A stretch of 64,000 bases of DNA from Listeria kieliensis (GTDB lineage Bacteria > Bacillota > Bacilli > Lactobacillales > Listeriaceae): contig NZ_LARY01000001.1 of the NCBI RefSeq assembly GCF_003369925.1, positions 372,001 through 436,000 on the forward strand. The letters run 5' to 3'. Positions 7,358-15,322 of this stretch are shown piece after piece. The notes beneath the pieces are model-generated. The model worked only from the letters and a program-made list of their open reading frames with translations. It was not told the DNA's origin and ran no database searches. The position numbers and the translations under genes were made by a program. Every line of letters begins with the position of its first letter. Within the stretch, counting starts at the first letter, position 1.

Positions 7358-9931
7358 ATGAAACAAAATGAAATCGGCTTGTTAAAAGAGTCAAAGGAAA
7401 CACTAGACAGTATTTTCACACGATATGAAACAGGAAAAATGGGGCTGCGAGAAGACCAAATCAACGAGAAGTTAGCCTATTATGGTGAAAATCAAACGAA
7501 AAAAAGTCAGCCTAAATCACTTTTTCGATTACTTCTAAGAGCTTTTAACGATCCATTTATCTATATTTTAATTTTGCTCGCAGTGATTTCTTTTTTTACA
7601 GCAGAAGTAAAAGCAGTGATTATCATGAGTTTAATGGTTGTATTTAGCGCCCTTATTAGTTTTATTCAATCCGTTCGAGCTCAAAAAGCCAGCTTTTCTT
7701 TACAATCGTTCATTCAAAATCGGGCAACTGTCATTCGTGATGGAGCAAAGCGAGAAATAGAAACGAAGGATTTGGTGCCAGGTGATATTATTTGGTTATC
7801 TACTGGAGCCATGATTCCAGCCGATGTACGGATTTTCGAAGCACAAGATTTATTTGTCAATCAGTCAATGCTAACAGGGGAATCTTTACCCGTTGAAAAA
7901 TATGCTTTTGCAAGTGGAGAAGAGAAGATCGTGCTTCAAAGTCAGAATTTGAGTTTTATGGGAACGGACGTAGTGAGTGGGACTGGGCAAGCAGTTGTGC
8001 TTCGGACCGGTGACCAAACGATTTTTGGAGAACTTGCTGAAATGGCGACGACAACGCGAGATAAAACCAGTTTTGATAAGGGAGTCCGTTCGGTTTCCAA
8101 GTTGCTTTTTTACTTTATGCTTGTCATGGTTCCGATTGTATTTGCTATTAACGGTTTCTTAAAAGGGGACTGGTTACAAGCTTTTCTGTTTTCTGTAGCG
8201 GTGGCTGTCGGATTAACACCTGAAATGCTACCAATGATTGTTAATACCAACCTTGCTAAAGGTGCTATCAAAATGGCGAAGAAAAAGGTTGTCGTAAAGG
8301 AACTGAGTGCCATTCAAAATTTGGGAGCAATGGATATTCTTTGCACGGATAAAACAGGAACGCTAACTTGCGATCAAATTGCGTTAGTGAAACATGTGGA
8401 TGCATTTGGTAAATCATCTAACAGTGTGTTAGAACTCGCTTTTTTAAATAGCTACTACCAAACAGGCTATAAAAATGTGTTGGATTATGCAGTTATCCAG
8501 CATATAGAACAAATCAGTGAAGATCTACAAAATTTAAAACGAATGAAAAAGTTAGATGAAATTCCCTTTGACTTTGAACGCCGCTTGTTAAGCGTAGTCA
8601 TTCGTGAACGTGTGGCTGATCGGATGATTACAAAAGGTGCCGTCCAAGAAATTTTTCAAATTTGTACGCATGTGGAAGAAAAGGGTGAAATAAAAGAATT
8701 AACTGAAAAAGAAAAAATGAAACTTAGTCGATTTAGTGAAACTTTAAATCAACAAGGTATGCGTGTGATTGGACTTTGCTATAAAGACAAACCAAAAGCT
8801 TCTCTTTTCTCAAAACAAGATGAGGCAAACATGATTTTTAAGGGATTTATCGGTTTCTTAGATCCTGTTAAGCCGTCAGCAGCAGATGCTATCAAGAGAT
8901 TAAAAGATAAAGGTGTACAACTAAAAGTTCTAACGGGAGACAGCGAAATTGTGACAAAGAAAATTTGTCAAGATGTTGGGATACCAAGTGAACGCTTTTT
9001 ACTAGGCTCGCAAATTGAAAAGCTGACCGACACAGATTTACATGAAGCCATTCGGGAAGTTTCGATTCTAGCAAAATTATCGCCTACTCAAAAAGCTCGC
9101 ATTGTGTCTGTTTTAAAGCGAGAAGGAAAACACACCGTGGGATTCATGGGAGATGGCATGAACGATGCGCCAGCGCTTAGAAAAGCTGATATAGGTATCT
9201 CTGTTGACACAGCGACAGATATTACAAAAAGTGCGAGTTCCGTGATCCTGCTTGAAAAAAGTTTAACCGTTTTAGAACAAGGCTTAGTGGAAGGTCGAAC
9301 TGTTTTTGGAAATATTTTAAAATATGTCAAAATGACGGCAAGTTCCAATTTTGGAAACGTCTTTAGCGTTTTGATTGCTAGCGCCTTCTTGCCATTTTTA
9401 CCAATGCTATCCATTCAATTATTGTTACAAAATTTATTATATGATTTTTCACAACTGGCGTTGCCATGGGATAAAGTGGATGATTCGTTCCTTCAAAAAC
9501 CAAGAAAATGGAATACGAAAAACATGTTGCGTTTTATTTTAACCATTGGACCAGTGAGCTCCATTTTCGATATTTTAACTTTTGTCATTATGTGGAACGT
9601 TTTCCAAGCGAATACGCTCGCTGAACAAACTTTGTTTCAAAGTGGTTGGTTCGTCGTTGGCTTGTCAACTCAAACCCTCGTGGTCCACATGATTCGAACA
9701 GAAAAAATCCCGTTCATTCAATCAACAGCTGCTAAGCCTGTTATGATTTCGACGCTCATTATCATAGTGCTAGCTCTTTTCATTCCCTTTACTGGATTTG
9801 GCCACGCAATTGGTTTAGTCAACTTACCAGCGCTTTACTATTTGTTTTTAGTTGGTATTCTTTTTGGTTACATGGTTGTCATTCAGCTTGTTAAACGCAT
9901 CTATATCAAAAAATTTCATGATTGGATTTAA
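7358..9931 (+). CDS. mgtA: Mg2+-translocating P-type ATPase (MgtA/MgtB type)
   Basis: An 858-residue P3-type ATPase that imports Mg2+. Motifs in order: TGES actuator loop near residue 174, the phosphorylation site D-K-T-G-T-L-T near residue 331, the nucleotide-domain KGA, and the hinge GDGMNDAP near residue 598. Hydrophobic segments flank these and a membrane domain closes the C-terminus. I take the ATG at 7358 with GGAGG nine bases upstream; an in-frame GTG at 7331 lies inside the leader hairpin. The M-box riboswitch upstream supports Mg2+ as the substrate. The next gene follows after 14 nt, so the two SEDS genes are probably co-transcribed. Confidence 0.94.
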   Translation: MKQNEIGLLKESKETLDSIFTRYETGKMGLREDQINEKLAYYGENQTKKSQPKSLFRLLLRAFNDPFIYILILLAVISFFTAEVKAVIIMSLMVVFSALISFIQSVRAQKASFSLQSFIQNRATVIRDGAKREIETKDLVPGDIIWLSTGAMIPADVRIFEAQDLFVNQSMLTGESLPVEKYAFASGEEKIVLQSQNLSFMGTDVVSGTGQAVVLRTGDQTIFGELAEMATTTRDKTSFDKGVRSVSKLLFYFMLVMVPIVFAINGFLKGDWLQAFLFSVAVAVGLTPEMLPMIVNTNLAKGAIKMAKKKVVVKELSAIQNLGAMDILCTDKTGTLTCDQIALVKHVDAFGKSSNSVLELAFLNSYYQTGYKNVLDYAVIQHIEQISEDLQNLKRMKKLDEIPFDFERRLLSVVIRERVADRMITKGAVQEIFQICTHVEEKGEIKELTEKEKMKLSRFSETLNQQGMRVIGLCYKDKPKASLFSKQDEANMIFKGFIGFLDPVKPSAADAIKRLKDKGVQLKVLTGDSEIVTKKICQDVGIPSERFLLGSQIEKLTDTDLHEAIREVSILAKLSPTQKARIVSVLKREGKHTVGFMGDGMNDAPALRKADIGISVDTATDITKSASSVILLEKSLTVLEQGLVEGRTVFGNILKYVKMTASSNFGNVFSVLIASAFLPFLPMLSIQLLLQNLLYDFSQLALPWDKVDDSFLQKPRKWNTKNMLRFILTIGPVSSIFDILTFVIMWNVFQANTLAEQTLFQSGWFVVGLSTQTLVVHMIRTEKIPFIQSTAAKPVMISTLIIIVLALFIPFTGFGHAIGLVNLPALYYLFLVGILFGYMVVIQLVKRIYIKKFHDWI

Positions 9932-9945
9932 AAGGGAGGCTCACT

Positions 9946-11097
9946 ATGCAACTATTCAAAAATAAAACACTCCTCATTTGCTACTCTCTGCTCGGCTTAT
10001 ATAGTGTTGTCCTTGTCTATAGTGCTAGTTTTCAAACGGCACTTGTGCGCTATGAAGTGAGTGCGCATTATTTTGCAGTAAGACAATTTATGTTTTTTGC
10101 AGCAGGTTTCTTTTTACTTCTCTTTATTTCTCGCTTTAATCGGAAAATCTTTTTGCACGAGCGAACCATGAAATGGATGTATGGCATTGCCTTTTTTATG
10201 CTTTTGTCAGTCTTGCTTTTAGGCGTGACGGCTAATTCGGCGCAGCGCTGGTTGAATCTATTTGGCTTGATGTTTCAGCCGACAGAACTAATTAAATTAC
10301 TCGTTATTTTGTTCACGGCCGCTTATTTTACTCGATTTAGCACGCAAATTGAAAAAAGCGATCGGCCGCTCATGTTCTACCTTTTTTTACTGCTCATGCT
10401 CGTAGCCCTCATCACTTTACAACCCGATCTTGGAACAGCCGCCATTGTTTTTGTGATCGCGATGAGCCAACTAATAGTTTCAGGACTTTCGTTAAAGCGG
10501 ATTTTTAAAGTGGCCCTTTTTCTGGCCGGTGTCACAGCAGCCGCACTTTTGTTTGCTTATGCCTTTCATCCAGATTTTTTCAGCAGTACAAAAATGGATC
10601 GCTTCAGTTATTTAGCACCATTCGATCAAGAAAATCAAAATGCGGCTTATCAACTGAGAAACGGCTATTACGCGATTGGAAGTGGCGGTTTTTGGGGAAG
10701 CGGCTTCGGCTCAAGCATTCAAAAACTAGGCTATTTACCAGAAGCCCATACAGATTTTATTATGACGATCGTCTCAGAAGAACTAGGGGCCTTTGGTTTG
10801 TTGCTTTATCTTCTTTTCATCTTCATTTTTATCAAGAAAGCTTTTTCGATCCTCTTTTTTAGCCCATCCACGTTTGATGGCCTTGTTGCGTGCGGAGTAG
10901 CAAGCTGGCTTGCCATCCAAGTTTTCTTTAACTTAGGAGGCGTGTCAGGGATTATTCCACTAACAGGTGTACCACTTCCTTTCATGAGTTATGGTGGAAG
11001 TTCCATTTTAGCGCTTGCGTGTGGTTTAGGGCTTGTACTCGCAGGGGAGCGGCGCATGAAAAAACAACTGGAAGAAGGTGGAAATGATGCGCTATAA
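9946..11097 (+). CDS. FtsW/RodA/SpoVE (SEDS) family protein 1
   Basis: 384 residues with about ten membrane segments. SEDS hallmarks are present: Q-P-T-E-L-I near residue 105, the loop P-E-A-H-T-D-F-I with E-E-L-G, and P-F-M-S-Y-G-G-S-S near the C-terminus. SEDS proteins polymerise lipid II into peptidoglycan, usually with a class B penicillin-binding protein, but none is adjacent here. The start is ATG at 9946 after AAAGGGAGG. The gene is 14 nt downstream of the Mg2+ ATPase and overlaps the next SEDS gene. Its partner and whether it acts in elongation or division are unknown. Confidence 0.9.
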   Translation: MQLFKNKTLLICYSLLGLYSVVLVYSASFQTALVRYEVSAHYFAVRQFMFFAAGFFLLLFISRFNRKIFLHERTMKWMYGIAFFMLLSVLLLGVTANSAQRWLNLFGLMFQPTELIKLLVILFTAAYFTRFSTQIEKSDRPLMFYLFLLLMLVALITLQPDLGTAAIVFVIAMSQLIVSGLSLKRIFKVALFLAGVTAAALLFAYAFHPDFFSSTKMDRFSYLAPFDQENQNAAYQLRNGYYAIGSGGFWGSGFGSSIQKLGYLPEAHTDFIMTIVSEELGAFGLLLYLLFIFIFIKKAFSILFFSPSTFDGLVACGVASWLAIQVFFNLGGVSGIIPLTGVPLPFMSYGGSSILALACGLGLVLAGERRMKKQLEEGGNDAL

Positions 11098-12187
11098 CAA
11101 AAAAATGAGTGAACAAATCTGCATCTTTGTGGCTTTACTTGGAATCATGAGTTGCATCGCGATTTACTTTGCTCAGCAAACGGAGCAATATCAAAATAAC
11201 TTTGTTTTTCAGCAAATTCTCTTTTTTGTAGTGGGATTTGGCGTTTGCTTTCTCATTGCTAAAAGTAATATGGCCTTCATTCGCAAACATATCATTTGGT
11301 TTTACAGTGCAGCCGTTCTTTTGCTTCTTGGTATCGTTTTAAAAGTTCCATTTGCCCAAGAAGTGAACGGCGCAACGAGATGGTACCGCCTAGGCGGCTT
11401 TTCTTTGCAACCCTCTGAACTCGTTAAAGGGATTTTTGTTCTCGTACTAGCTCATTTCGCAGCCAAATATGAAAAAAAGCCCATCAAACAGCTTTTAATC
11501 GTCGGAGGGCTAGCTTGTCCGATTTTGTGGCTACTATACAAACAGCCCGATCTTGGCACGACGATCGTGTATCTTGTAACGATGCTCACGATTTTGCTGA
11601 TCGCTAATAAGTCGTGGAAGTTAATTGCAAGCCTCATACTTGCAGGAATTCTTTCTGTGTGTGGCTTTCTTTTTCTTCTGTTAGACCATATGGAATGGCT
11701 TGAAGCGATTGGATTTAAAAAGTATCAATTTGCACGAATCTTCACGTGGCTTGACCCAGCAAGCGACCCTAATGGAGCTTATCAAGTTAATCTGTCATTA
11801 AAAGCGGTAGGTTCAGGCATGCTTACAGGTAGAAATGGGAACATGTACATTCCAGAAAGCCATACCGATATGATTTTCAGTGCGATAGCACATCAATTTG
11901 GTTTTATCGGTGTAAGCTTGCTTTTGATCGTCTTTATTTTCTTCATCAAAATTTTGATCGAAACAGGACTCAAAATGACGAAAAGCTTTTCAAGTATATT
12001 ATTTGCAGGCTTTGCGATGTGTTTTGCCTTTAATATTTTTGAAAACATTGCTATGTCAATCGGACTAATGCCACTGACCGGGATTCCGCTTCCCTTTATC
12101 AGCTACGGTGGCTCATCTATACTTGGCAATATGATTTGCATCGGAATCATGCTTGCTGTTATCCGATATGACCATGAAATGGAATAA
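11084..12187 (+). CDS. FtsW/RodA/SpoVE (SEDS) family protein 2
   Basis: 367 residues and about ten membrane segments, with P-E-S-H-T-D-M-I and P-F-I-S-Y-G-G-S-S motifs like its neighbour but clearly diverged. It has H-Q-F-G where the first copy has E-E-L-G. The start at ATG 11084 overlaps the upstream gene by 14 nt; ATG 11087 and GTG 11078 are alternatives. It ends the Mg2+ operon, followed by a strong terminator. The tandem copies suggest duplication with specialisation. Confidence 0.9.
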   Translation: MMRYNKKMSEQICIFVALLGIMSCIAIYFAQQTEQYQNNFVFQQILFFVVGFGVCFLIAKSNMAFIRKHIIWFYSAAVLLLLGIVLKVPFAQEVNGATRWYRLGGFSLQPSELVKGIFVLVLAHFAAKYEKKPIKQLLIVGGLACPILWLLYKQPDLGTTIVYLVTMLTILLIANKSWKLIASLILAGILSVCGFLFLLLDHMEWLEAIGFKKYQFARIFTWLDPASDPNGAYQVNLSLKAVGSGMLTGRNGNMYIPESHTDMIFSAIAHQFGFIGVSLLLIVFIFFIKILIETGLKMTKSFSSILFAGFAMCFAFNIFENIAMSIGLMPLTGIPLPFISYGGSSILGNMICIGIMLAVIRYDHEME

Positions 12188-12188
12188 C

Positions 12189-12226
12189 AAAAACGCACCC
12201 GCGTGATCACACGGGTGCGTTTTTGT
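12189..12226 (+). terminator. intrinsic terminator of the mgtA-SEDS operon
   Basis: AAACGCACCCG pairs with CGGGTGCGTTT, GC-rich, followed by TTTTTG. The A-run on the other side could also serve the minus-strand gene that ends at 12242. Confidence 0.9.
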
Positions 12227-12241
12227 TTATGTTTAAATGCT

Positions 12242-12421
12242 TTATCGGAATGAATAAGACCGTCTGCGGCGATTTTTTGCTTTAATCAAAAGCACGATGC
12301 CGAGAACAGTAAGAAGAAGAGAAACTAGGAATGTACCGAATCCAATAAGTCCAGAAATACTGAACGAAGCAGCAATTCCAATGATTCCAACAATTAAGAG
12401 GAGAAGTCCAGTTACTTTCAT
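12242..12421 (-). CDS. small two-helix membrane protein, 59 aa
   Basis: A 59-codon ORF starting at ATG 12421, with an AAAGGAG site just upstream. The peptide starts MKVTGLLLLIVGIIGIAAS and continues with a second hydrophobic stretch (F-L-V-S-L-L-L-T-V-L-G-I-V-L-L-I). It ends in a basic tail, K-A-K-N-R-R-R-R. It looks like a small membrane protein with two helices and a cytosolic positive end. I do not recognise a family. It is convergent with the SEDS operon and divergent from the PTS gene. Confidence 0.75.
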   Translation of the reverse strand: MKVTGLLLLIVGIIGIAASFSISGLIGFGTFLVSLLLTVLGIVLLIKAKNRRRRSYSFR

Positions 12422-12489
12422 TTGAGAGCTCCTTTCTGTATGGTTAGTTCCATTATACGCAAAATCAGTAGAAAAGAGGAGGACTTTAG

Positions 12490-12582
12490 ATGAATTTTAA
12501 GAAAGTTGTAAAAAAATCTTTAGAAATTACACATGACAAGACAATTAAAGCTAGCTTTTTTACACCAGAAGACGTAAAATAA
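12490..12582 (+). CDS. tiny ORF (30 aa) upstream of the PTS IIC gene
   Basis: Thirty codons from ATG 12490 to TAA 12582, preceded by a near-perfect GAGGAGG site seven bases upstream. The peptide begins MNFKKVVKKSLEITHDK and ends F-F-T-P-E-D-V-K. It is basic at the N-terminus and has no membrane helix. It lies 35 nt ahead of the IIC gene, probably on the same transcript. The strong ribosome site argues that it is translated. I recognise no family; it may be a leader peptide or a small protein. Confidence 0.5.
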   Translation: MNFKKVVKKSLEITHDKTIKASFFTPEDVK

Positions 12583-12617
12583 AAAAGGTAAATAAAACGA
12601 AAAGGGGTAGGCACTTT

Positions 12618-13631
12618 ATGAAAGAATATTTTGTCGATCGTTCCTATAAAGCATCGATGGGAATTGCGAACGCGGTACTTGTCACACTGGGGATGGGGCT
12701 TTTGCTGCAAACGATCGGAGACTTAGCAGGATTTGAATTTCTCACTAAAATTGGGGCGATTGGGAAGAACATGCTCATTCCGGGACTTGGGATAGGAATC
12801 GCAATTTGCTTACGAGCAAATACACTCGTTGTGATCAGTGCTGCAGCTTCTGCCATCATTGGAGGCGGGGGGATCGTTACACTCGCAAACGGAAGCTACG
12901 CAATTTCGGGCGGCGAGCCAGTCGGTGCGATTCTTGCCGTGCTTGTTGCAGTTTGGACAGGAAAAAGGGTGAGCGGTACACGATTTGATATGATCCTGAT
13001 CCCAGCAGTTTCGCTTCTTGCGGGCGGACTTTCCGGATTGCTCTTTTCGAAAATCATGACGCCTATTCTAGTAACCGTAAGCCAATTTATTACAACCCTT
13101 GTTTCCGGGTCACCACTTATTTCTTCCATGGTTATTTCACTTATTTTTGGCTTACTCATTTTAAGTCCAGCTTCATCGGCTGCGCTAGCGATTGCTTTAC
13201 AGCTCGATCCAACGGCTAGTGCTGCTGCTTTAATCGGCTGTACAGTTCAATTTGCCGCTTTCGCTGTTTTGAGTTTTCGAGATAATAATTGGGGCGCCTT
13301 CTTTGCTCAACTGATCATCACGCCAAAACTTCAAACCGCCAATATCATTCGAAAGCCTAGCCTGATGATCATCCCACTTCTGACAACGCTTGTAGCGGGA
13401 CCGCTTGGCGTGCTGGTTCTTCACTTAGAAGCAACCGCAGAAATTGCTGGGATGGGACTTTGCGCTTTTGTCGCTCCGCTTTATTTAATTGCGAACGCGG
13501 GAATAGGAACGTTTCTAGCTTTTGTCGCTGTGGCCGTTGTATTTCCCGCTGTTGTGGCACTTCTTGTCAGACCCGTTTTATTGAAGCAAGAAAAACTAAA
13601 AGCGGGCGATTTAAAAATTGAATTGGAATAA
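12618..13631 (+). CDS. PTS-type sugar permease IIC-like membrane protein
   Basis: A 337-residue, very hydrophobic protein with about ten membrane segments and glycine-rich turns (I-P-G-L-G-I-G-I near residue 54, I-I-G-G-G-G near 80). The composition and layout fit the PTS_EIIC_2 family, membrane IIC-like proteins without attached IIA or IIB domains. No other PTS component is nearby, so phosphotransferase activity is uncertain and it may act as a plain transporter. The start is ATG at 12618, about 10 nt after GGGGTAGG. A bidirectional terminator follows. Confidence 0.75.
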   Translation: MKEYFVDRSYKASMGIANAVLVTLGMGLLLQTIGDLAGFEFLTKIGAIGKNMLIPGLGIGIAICLRANTLVVISAAASAIIGGGGIVTLANGSYAISGGEPVGAILAVLVAVWTGKRVSGTRFDMILIPAVSLLAGGLSGLLFSKIMTPILVTVSQFITTLVSGSPLISSMVISLIFGLLILSPASSAALAIALQLDPTASAAALIGCTVQFAAFAVLSFRDNNWGAFFAQLIITPKLQTANIIRKPSLMIIPLLTTLVAGPLGVLVLHLEATAEIAGMGLCAFVAPLYLIANAGIGTFLAFVAVAVVFPAVVALLVRPVLLKQEKLKAGDLKIELE

Positions 13632-13676
13632 AAAGAGAACCCTCGGATTAGTGTTTACATCCGAGGGTTCCTTTTG
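13632..13676. terminator. bidirectional intrinsic terminator
   Basis: GAACCCTCGGAT (13637-13648) is perfectly complementary to ATCCGAGGGTTC (13659-13670). T-runs lie on both sides: CCTTTTG on the plus strand and CTCTTTTTA on the minus strand. It can end the PTS gene from the left and the putative structured RNA from the right. Confidence 0.9.
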
Positions 13677-14197
13677 ATGAGCTGTCAAGCCTGCTCATCT
13701 GATGGCCGGTTTGCCTGATGTTTCTGTATAAACATACGTTCTTTGAGAGGAACAACGGTCAGGCTTTTCATTCGCTAGGGGCGTTAGCGTTTAACTAATG
13801 AACCTATTACATTCACTAGTGGGAACTTGGAAAGCTTCCCTGACTTTACTGCGAAAGGTGATGCGCATCGCAGCTTCCTCTAACGAAATATTTGCCCTTG
13901 CATTCAGTGGATACTGTTTTCAGATCGCATCCTTAAAAGGAAATGCTTCTGACTCTCAGCTCATCCGTTTCTCAAAGCGTTGAATTTCGAATTTACACTT
14001 TCGACGCGGCTTTTCACCCATCGCCTTCCTCCTGCTTATCCGAAATTCAAATCAACCTTTCATCAGACGTTACCGGCATATGACAAAGCTGGAAAACCAG
14101 CTTGTACACACACAAGATTTGGAAAACTAGAAGCGATATTAAACATTGTGTGCGTAATGAAGAGTTTTCGTTTTCATCCGCATCGCCTCTCTTTCCT
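13632..14197 (-). ncRNA. candidate large structured non-coding RNA (~560 nt)
   Basis: About 560 bp without a credible gene but dense in perfect inverted repeats. Examples: GATGAGC 13676/GCTCATC 13693; GCCTGA 13713/TCAGGC 13759; CGCTA 13773/TAGCG 13785; GGGAA 13821/TTCCC 13836; CTGCGA 13849/TCGCAG 13868; a 10-bp pair TTGAATTTCG 13980/CGAAATTCAA 14041; AAGCTGG 14086/CCAGCTT 14097; CACACAA 14109/TTGTGTG 14146. The pair 13795-13800/13814-13819 is complete only on the minus strand, where it has a G-U instead of an A-C mismatch. A TATTAT -10 at 14204-14209 and the terminator at 13637 frame a minus-strand transcript. It does not match RNase P, tmRNA, SRP or 6S RNA as I know them. Size and style recall large ornate RNAs such as ROOL, but that is unproven. 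Confidence 0.6.
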
Positions 14198-14199
14198 TT

Positions 14200-14209
14200 T
14201 GCTATAATA
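14200..14209. promoter_or_regulatory. overlapping divergent -10 elements
   Basis: On the plus strand TGCTATAAT is a perfect extended -10 (TATAAT 14203-14208). On the minus strand the same bases read TATTAT (14209-14204). Neither has a good -35. The minus reading would start the structured RNA. The plus reading would give a transcript toward fhuD through 14210-14329, where I see only a short CCGTTT/AAACGG hairpin and no gene. Confidence 0.45.
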
Positions 14210-14329
14210 CAATAGCCGTTTTAGCTGTTTTTGAAACGGAATTTATTAAAAATGAGACCAAAGACTAAAAAAGGAAAATTGTTGTGCCACGATTCAAGTC
14301 TTTTGAACCAAACTGTCTCCTGAAATCAA

Positions 14330-14380
14330 TTGACAGAAAGAGGCTAAAACGAGTATGATGTTTACTGAGAATCGTTATCA
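14330..14380 (+). promoter_or_regulatory. fhu promoter with overlapping Fur box
   Basis: TTGACA (14330-14335), an 18-bp spacer, and TATGAT (14354-14359). The Fur-like 7-1-7 palindrome TGAGAATCGTTATCA (14366-14380) covers the expected start of transcription, 18 bp before the fhuD ATG. Repression by Fe-Fur is the likely control. Confidence 0.85.
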
Positions 14381-14398
14381 ATGAAAAGAGGTTGGAAA

Positions 14399-15307
14399 AT
14401 GAAAAAAGTTCTTTTTTTGGGAGTACTAAGCATCATTCTTGTTCTTGCAGCTTGTGGGGGATCCAAAGCCGATCAATCAATTGAAAAAAAATCGGAAACG
14501 ATTACCTATAAATCCGAAAATGGCGAAATAAAAGTGCCTGCGCATCCGAAGCGCGTCGTTATACTTTCATCTTATACAGGAGATGCTCTTCAATTAGGCG
14601 TTCCAGTTGTTGGCGCGGATTCGTGGAGCATGAACAACCCAAACTTCGACAAAGGTTTAAAGAATGCAAAAGAAGTATCGGATGAAGATATTGAAAAAAT
14701 CATTGCCCTCAAGCCAGATCTTATTCTTGGGTTAAGTACGATAAAAAATCAAGATAAACTGAAGAAAATTGCACCGCTCGTTACATTTACATATGGCAAA
14801 AACAACTATTTAGATCAACATATTGAAATCGGGAAAGTGCTAAATAAAGAAAAAGAAGCTCGCGCTTGGGTAACAGACTTTAAAAAACGTGCTGCAAAAG
14901 CTGGAAAAGAAATTAAAGCCAAGATTGGCGCAGATACAACCATTTCAGTAGCAGAAAGTTTCGAAAAGCAAATTTATGTGTTTGGAGACAGCTGGGGACG
15001 CGGAACAGAAGTTTTATACCAAGCCATGGGACTTAAAATGCCTGATTCTGTTAAGAAAGCCGCTGCTAAGGCTGGTTATTATGCCGTTTCTACGGAACAA
15101 CTAGCGGATTACACAGGTGATTACATGGTACTTAGTCGCTACAAAAAAGCAGAAAATGCCTTCATGAAAACAAATGCTTACAAGGAAATTCCTGCTGTGA
15201 AAAATGGCCATGTTCTTCAAGTGGATGCGAATAAATTTTACTTCAATGATGCGATGACACTTGATTATCAATTAAAAACCTTTCAAAATTATTTTTTAGG
15301 AGAGTAA
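14399..15307 (+). CDS. fhuD: ferric hydroxamate ABC transporter, substrate-binding lipoprotein
   Basis: A 302-residue lipoprotein. The signal peptide ends in the lipobox L-A-A-C with the acylated Cys at residue 19. The mature part is a class III (helical-backbone) siderophore-binding protein. Segments such as P-K-R-V-V-I-L-S-S, V-S-D-E-D-I-E-K-I, L-K-K-I-A-P-L-V-T-F-T-Y-G and G-D-S-W-G-R-G-T-E-V-L-Y-Q resemble the staphylococcal hydroxamate receptor FhuD2. I start at ATG 14399, behind AGAGGTTGG; ATG 14381, which follows the Fur box directly, would add a poor N-terminus. It delivers Fe3+-hydroxamates to FhuB/FhuG. Confidence 0.9.
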   Translation: MKKVLFLGVLSIILVLAACGGSKADQSIEKKSETITYKSENGEIKVPAHPKRVVILSSYTGDALQLGVPVVGADSWSMNNPNFDKGLKNAKEVSDEDIEKIIALKPDLILGLSTIKNQDKLKKIAPLVTFTYGKNNYLDQHIEIGKVLNKEKEARAWVTDFKKRAAKAGKEIKAKIGADTTISVAESFEKQIYVFGDSWGRGTEVLYQAMGLKMPDSVKKAAAKAGYYAVSTEQLADYTGDYMVLSRYKKAENAFMKTNAYKEIPAVKNGHVLQVDANKFYFNDAMTLDYQLKTFQNYFLGE

Positions 15308-15322
15308 AAGCGGTGTTCAGTC

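Noticed and set aside
12618-13631. Complete PTS operon
   Set aside because: Only the IIC-like membrane protein is present; no IIA, IIB or sugar-metabolism gene lies nearby.
13798-14207. Plus-strand ORFs of 61 and 75 codons in the structured-RNA region
   Set aside because: Neither has a ribosome site or a protein-like composition, and both run through perfect hairpins. Better explained as non-coding.
14211-14236. GTTTTAGCTGTTTTTGAA resembles a CRISPR type II repeat start
   Set aside because: It matches the repeat only with a gap, has no second copy nearby, no spacer spacing and no leader. It forms a simple CCGTTT/AAACGG hairpin instead.
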